This document shows positions 60,035 through 64,000 of a DNA stretch of 64,000 nt, piece after piece. The stretch's first letter is position 1. Every line of letters begins with the position of its first letter. This stretch comes from Niastella populi. Lineage in GTDB: Bacteria; Bacteroidota; Bacteroidia; Chitinophagales; Chitinophagaceae. Where the stretch lies: the NCBI RefSeq assembly GCF_002078015.1, contig NZ_LWBP01000112.1, forward strand, positions 1 through 64,000, in the 5' to 3' direction. The notes under the pieces are model-generated. The model did no database searches and was not told the DNA's origin. It saw only the letters and a program-made list of their open reading frames with translations. The position numbers and the translations under genes were made by a program.

Positions 60035-60442
60035 CTATTTTCCCATTGCTCCATCGATACTATACTTGCCCGGTCCCATTAACAGAATGCTGAAAAAGCC
60101 GGCCAGATAAAGAACGGCAACTTCATTATCGCCGCGAAACCCTTTGTGGATCATGAAAACGGCTACTAAAAATGTGATTACGACCGGAATGGTCATAATA
60201 CGGGTAAACAGTCCCAATACCACAAATACGGCACAAAAAACTTCAGCGAACAGAACCAGCATCAGCGAGGGCATGTGGCCAATGTGTATGGGATCGGGAA
60301 AACTGTTTTGTCTTTCTGCAAAATGCTTTAGTTTGTCAATCCCATGGTTAACGAGGAGTAACATGCCGAAAGTGACCCGTAAAATCAACACGGCAATATT
60401 GAACGAGGTTTCGGAACAGGCGGTGCTCAATAGTCTTTTCAT
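60035..60442 (-). CDS. DoxX-family membrane protein
   Basis: 135 residues, four membrane helices. It has the DoxX/YphA-like order with NIAVLILRVTFGMLLLVNHGIDKLKHF at the N-terminus, and FCAVFVVLGLFTRIMTIPVVI in the middle. Such proteins are linked to redox or respiratory functions, but no exact role is known. A -7 box TATTTTTG is at 60463-60470. Confidence 0.9.
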   Translation of the reverse strand: MKRLLSTACSETSFNIAVLILRVTFGMLLLVNHGIDKLKHFAERQNSFPDPIHIGHMPSLMLVLFAEVFCAVFVVLGLFTRIMTIPVVITFLVAVFMIHKGFRGDNEVAVLYLAGFFSILLMGPGKYSIDGAMGK

Positions 60443-60462
60443 GAGTTCGTTTTTAGGAGGCT

Positions 60463-60470
60463 CAAAAATA
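60463..60470 (-). promoter_or_regulatory. DoxX gene -7 promoter box
   Basis: TATTTTTG on the minus strand, 20 bases before the ATG. Confidence 0.4.
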
Positions 60471-60614
60471 GGGTATTTGTTTTTTTCACATTTAGTATTA
60501 AAAAGAATTGTTAATCCTGGTACTTATCCACATCTGTTTGGAACGATGTTTGGTTGGAGGTAAATAATTTAGAACCTTTACCTTGTTTTACCTATCACCT
60601 TAAGGACACTTTGA

Positions 60615-63600
60615 ATGAAAAAAACGACAGCCTTCATAACCCTTTTAGGTCTTTTTCACTTTTCTTATGCGCAGCAAACCCGTGTAATAACTGATCCCCA
60701 GGCAACTTTCAAGCACGCCAAAGAATTATATCAACGCGAGCAGTACAGTCTGGCATATCCTTTATTAAAGGACCTGCAGTTGCAACAAACTGCCATCGAC
60801 CGTAGCAGCAAGGCGATCAGCTACCAGGAAGTTAAATACTACACTATAGTGTGTGCGCTGAAGCAAAATGAGGAGGGCGCGGTATTAAAGGCACGAAAAT
60901 TTATAGATCAGGAAGATAATGCGGCCCGGGTGCAAATGATGAGTTTTCATTTGGCCGAATATTATTTCCGGAAAGACGATCTGGCACAGGCTGCATCCCT
61001 GTACGAAACTACCGGCATTGCGAACCTGAGCAATCGCGAAATAGCGGATATGAAGTTTCATCAGGGGTATGTATACTTCACTTTAAAGCAATTCGATAAG
61101 GCCAAACCGAAATTCGATGCCATCAGGCAGGATAGCAGGGACCCCAATTATTTCGATGCCAACTACTACTACGGTTTTATTTGCTTTTACGAAAAGAAAT
61201 ATAATGACGCGCTTGCCGCTTTTACCATCGTAGAAGATCATCCTAACTATGGCCGGGTAGTGCCGTTCTATATTGCAGGCATCCATTACTCGCTTGGTCA
61301 AAAAGAAAAAGCGCTTCAATATGCCGAAGCAAAACTCAAAAGAGGCAACCTGCATTATGATGTGCCCATGCGCCAGATGGTGGGACATGCCTATTTTGAG
61401 AAAAAACAATTTGACAAAGCCCTTCCATACCTTGAAACATATGTTAACAAAGCCGATAGCGTAAAGCGCGAGGATATTTACGAGTTATCGTATTGTTACT
61501 ATGAGGCTAAGAACTGGAACAAAGCCATTGAAGGGTTTAAACAGATCGGCGGAAAAGAAGATTCGCTGGCGCAGAACGCCATGTACCTGCTGGGCGATTC
61601 CTATTTGAGAACAGGCCAGAAAGCCAATGCGCGTAATGCCTTCCTGATGTGCGCCCGCAACAGCAGTAACCAAAAACAACAGGAGGTTTCGCAGTTCAAT
61701 TATGCCAAACTCTCTTACGAACTGGGTTACCAGGACGTAGCGTTAACCGAGTTGCAGGAATTTCTGACCAAATACCCCCAATCGGACTATAATAATGAAG
61801 CAAAGGAATTGCTGGTGAACATGCTTGCCAGCACCAATAACTATAAAGATGCACTGGCTTTACTGGAAAGCCTGAAAACGCCATCACCCAACGCACGGCG
61901 TTTGTACCCGGTGGTACTGCTGGGCCGGGCTACTGAAATGATAAATGATGGAATGCTGGTGACGGCCAACGACCTGCTAACCAAAGCAGAAGCCGATGCC
62001 AATAACACATCGGTATTGCCCCAGATCCAGTTTTGGAAAGGGGAGATCTCATACCGGTTGAATAAAGTCGATGATGCCATCCGCTATTTTTTCGAATATT
62101 TGAAACGCCCGGTTTCATATATAGAGGTTAACCCCAATAATGCCAATTACAGTCTGGGTTATTGTTTTTTGAAACGCGAAAACTATAACCAGGCCCTGGG
62201 ATTCTTCGAAAAAGTGGTTGTCAATCCGAAGATCAATGCCAATCCGCTGGAGCAGGACGCTTACGTTCGCAGTGCCGATTGTTATTATATGAACCGCGAT
62301 TACAAAAAAGCCCTCGCGATGTACGATAAAGTGATCGGTTATTCGTGGGCCGCAGGTGACTATGCCACTTTTCAAAAGGCCATGATCACGGGTGTGAGCA
62401 ATGAAAAAGAGAAGATCACCCTGTTGGCCAGCATCAGCCGCCGTTATCCGCAATCGAACTTATCGGCCGACGCCAATATGGAAGTGGCCACCACCCATAT
62501 TGCTGCTGAAAATTTTCGCGAAGCCCTTCCTTATTTAAAGAATGTTGTGAACGATCCGGTTTCTTCATTGAAGCCAAAGGCCTATTTAAAAATGGGAATT
62601 GCCTATTACAACCTGAACAACGATAACGAGGCGTTGAAGCAATATGCAACCGTTTTGCAGCAGTTTCCCAATTCAACCGAAGCGGAAGCTGCGCTCGAGA
62701 ACTCCCGGATCATTTATGTTGAGCAGGGTAAAACAAGCGAATACGTAGCATTTGCCCGTTCAATGGGTAAGGAAATTACCACCAACCAGGAAGATGAGCT
62801 GATGTATCAGCAGGCAGAAGTGCAATTCAATAATGGGAACTTCCCCAGTGCAGCCAAAAAATTTGAGGAATATCTTGCCCGGTTCCCTGAAGGCAAATTT
62901 GCGCTGGAAGCATTGTATTATAAAAGTGAAATTTATTATAACCAGAAAGACTGGAAAAAAGCTGCAGACGGATATGAGAAGCTGAGCGAACTGGTGCCCA
63001 ATAAATTTGGCGAAAAAGCATTGCTCAACGCAGCCCGGCTGAACTTCTTTGAATTGAAGAATTACGAAAAAGCAGAAAAGTATTTTATTAAACTGAAAGA
63101 TTTTGCTACTTCGCAGGAAAATAAACTCGAAGCCATGCGCGGATTACTGCGAAGCCAGTTCCAGCTGCAAAAATGGAACGATGCCGTTACCAATGCCAAA
63201 GACCTGTTGAACCAGAAAGGTATTGGTTCCGATGATAAAGTGATAGCCAATATGGCTATTGCCAAATCATTCCACACATCAAATCAATGCGATCAGGCGA
63301 TCAGTTATTACCGTCAGGTAGTTTCATTGAATAAATCGGCTTATGGGGCGGAAGCCCGTTACGGAATTGCTCAGTGCTTCTTTGTACAGGACCGCTTGTC
63401 AGATGCCGAAAAAGCGGCATTCGAGGTGGTGAACAAATCAGGTTCTTATGAAGTATGGGTAACCAGGGCTTATTTGTTACTGGGTGATATCTACCTGAAA
63501 CAGAAAGATTATTTCAATGCAAAAGCTACGTTCCAAAGCATTGTAGACAATGCCAAACTGGAAGACGTGCGCCAGGAAGCGGATAAGAAATTGAAACAAA

Positions 63601-63641
63601 CCCAGGAAGAGGAAAGAAAGAACAGTAAAGTAGGAGGGTAA
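60615..63641 (+). CDS. Large exported TPR protein
   Basis: 1008 residues with a signal peptide (about 1-19, ending SYAQ). It consists almost wholly of TPR-type helical repeats, with typical marks AxxxY..G, FDKAKPKFDAI, YNDALAAF, and several ALPYLETYVNKAD-like units. The last 20 residues are Lys/Glu-rich. It is probably periplasmic and acts as a scaffold. The next gene on the same strand, after 155 bases, is another exported protein that may be its partner. Not similar enough for me to name as BamD or PorW. Confidence 0.88.
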   Translation: MKKTTAFITLLGLFHFSYAQQTRVITDPQATFKHAKELYQREQYSLAYPLLKDLQLQQTAIDRSSKAISYQEVKYYTIVCALKQNEEGAVLKARKFIDQEDNAARVQMMSFHLAEYYFRKDDLAQAASLYETTGIANLSNREIADMKFHQGYVYFTLKQFDKAKPKFDAIRQDSRDPNYFDANYYYGFICFYEKKYNDALAAFTIVEDHPNYGRVVPFYIAGIHYSLGQKEKALQYAEAKLKRGNLHYDVPMRQMVGHAYFEKKQFDKALPYLETYVNKADSVKREDIYELSYCYYEAKNWNKAIEGFKQIGGKEDSLAQNAMYLLGDSYLRTGQKANARNAFLMCARNSSNQKQQEVSQFNYAKLSYELGYQDVALTELQEFLTKYPQSDYNNEAKELLVNMLASTNNYKDALALLESLKTPSPNARRLYPVVLLGRATEMINDGMLVTANDLLTKAEADANNTSVLPQIQFWKGEISYRLNKVDDAIRYFFEYLKRPVSYIEVNPNNANYSLGYCFLKRENYNQALGFFEKVVVNPKINANPLEQDAYVRSADCYYMNRDYKKALAMYDKVIGYSWAAGDYATFQKAMITGVSNEKEKITLLASISRRYPQSNLSADANMEVATTHIAAENFREALPYLKNVVNDPVSSLKPKAYLKMGIAYYNLNNDNEALKQYATVLQQFPNSTEAEAALENSRIIYVEQGKTSEYVAFARSMGKEITTNQEDELMYQQAEVQFNNGNFPSAAKKFEEYLARFPEGKFALEALYYKSEIYYNQKDWKKAADGYEKLSELVPNKFGEKALLNAARLNFFELKNYEKAEKYFIKLKDFATSQENKLEAMRGLLRSQFQLQKWNDAVTNAKDLLNQKGIGSDDKVIANMAIAKSFHTSNQCDQAISYYRQVVSLNKSAYGAEARYGIAQCFFVQDRLSDAEKAAFEVVNKSGSYEVWVTRAYLLLGDIYLKQKDYFNAKATFQSIVDNAKLEDVRQEADKKLKQTQEEERKNSKVGG

Positions 63642-63649
63642 GGATGACG

Positions 63650-63776
63650 AATATTGAACTGAAGAACATCGAATGTTGAAGTATAATATAGTTTCGTTAT
63701 GTCTTTTGCATTTCACTCGACATTCAACATTGGACATACGATATTCGACATTGAACATTGGATATTCGATATTATT
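63650..63776. repeat. ATTCAACATT/AATGTTGAAG repeat words
   Basis: CGAATATTGAACTGAAGAACATCGAATGTTGAAG on the left is answered by CTCGACATTCAACATTGGACATACGATATTCGACATTGAACATTGG (parts given). Word family shared with 27640, 34728 and 43040. Confidence 0.6.
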
Positions 63777-63796
63777 AAAAAGAACATCGTTTTCAG

Positions 63797-64000
63797 ATGA
63801 ATAAACAATTTCGAAAAACAGTTTTCTTTATCAGTGGTTGCTTTTTTGGTGTTGCTGCAGCACAGGCACAGGAGCCCAATAAAGGGAAAACCATCGATGT
63901 AACCTCTACATTCAAACCGGTATTACGGGAAGCTTCAAAGATCAATTTCAATGCAACCGAGCCTGCAGTCGACACCACAAAACCCAGGCTCAATTACAAT
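63797..64000 (+). CDS. Start of an exported protein, truncated by the window
   Basis: First 68 codons of a gene that runs off the end. It starts MNKQFRKTVFFISGCFFGVA with a signal peptide ending AQAQ. The mature start has TIDVTSTFKPVLREASKINFNAT...DTTKPRLNYN. The phrase FKPVLREASKINF is familiar from an outer-membrane-beta-barrel-like family found next to TPR genes in Bacteroidota, but I cannot confirm it here. It may form a pair with the TPR protein. Confidence 0.75.
   Translation, partial: MNKQFRKTVFFISGCFFGVAAAQAQEPNKGKTIDVTSTFKPVLREASKINFNATEPAVDTTKPRLNYN

Noticed and set aside
1-64000. tRNA or rRNA genes
   Set aside because: I found no tRNA-like T-loop and acceptor pairs or rRNA segments in the spacers when reading both strands.

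Overview
The window looks like a chromosomal segment of a member of the Bacteroidota, most likely Chitinophagaceae (Niastella/Chitinophaga-like). This is inferred from several signs. There are Por-type (type IX) C-terminal sorting domains and delta-60 repeat proteins. Promoter-like TAnnTTTG boxes take the place of E. coli -10 elements, and Shine-Dalgarno sequences are mostly absent. L17 carries an Ala/Lys/Glu-rich tail and L36 is a zinc-free type. Small lipoproteins and DUF6702/HupE/M1 neighbours add to the picture. I see no rRNA, tRNA, CRISPR array, transposase or prophage gene. The window is mostly housekeeping and envelope functions.

Layout. 1-2.4 kb: a metal-binding-fold-like small protein, an MFS exporter and a small hypothetical. 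2.6-6.7 kb: the alpha ribosomal cluster infA-rpmJ-rpsM-rpsK-rpsD-rpoA-rplQ, with unusually long spacers that hold hairpins and short repeats. 6.9-8.5 kb: carA and aroQ. 8.7-13.4 kb: a MORN-like exported protein and two tandem paralogous type IX secreted delta-60 repeat proteins. 14-17.6 kb: M1 metallopeptidase, HupE/UreJ-like membrane protein and DUF6702 protein. 17.8-22.7 kb: CNNM/CorC transporter-like protein, PAP2 phosphatase, LTA-synthase-like sulfatase and a methyltransferase. 23-29.3 kb: glmM, a cysteine desulfurase, a gluconokinase-like FGGY kinase and a DUF1624 acyltransferase-like membrane protein. 29.4-30.9 kb: a third type IX cargo protein. 31.2-40 kb: mutS, a TrmH methyltransferase, a UbiA prenyltransferase, ruvX, def, an exported protein, rluD-type synthase and lipB. 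40-45 kb: an exported hypothetical, a D-cysteine desulfhydrase/ACC deaminase homologue, a nucleotidyltransferase, and an ECF sigma factor overlapping a membrane-anchored trypsin-like protease that has an anti-sigma-like N-terminus. 45-50 kb: two tiny lipoproteins, mpl, an exonuclease, a dolichyl-phosphate-mannose-synthase-like transferase and a DMT exporter. 50.6-60.4 kb: S9 peptidase, a hypothetical, a 2-oxoacid dehydrogenase E2, cinA, dacB, a thioesterase and DoxX. 60.6-64 kb: a large TPR protein and the start of another exported protein, cut by the window edge.

The most unusual signal is non-coding. Most intergenic spacers are built from a few short words repeated and then answered by their reverse complement, so a spacer can fold into a long imperfect hairpin. 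All ten convergent gene junctions in the window contain such a tract or an ordinary hairpin terminator. A separate palindrome, GTGTGCCAC...GTGGCACAC, occurs three times, each time just upstream of a start codon. A perfect 13-copy heptanucleotide array lies in the divergent promoter region of cinA and dacB. The best candidate for an undescribed protein system is the sigma factor/anti-sigma-protease pair near 43.2-44.9 kb.
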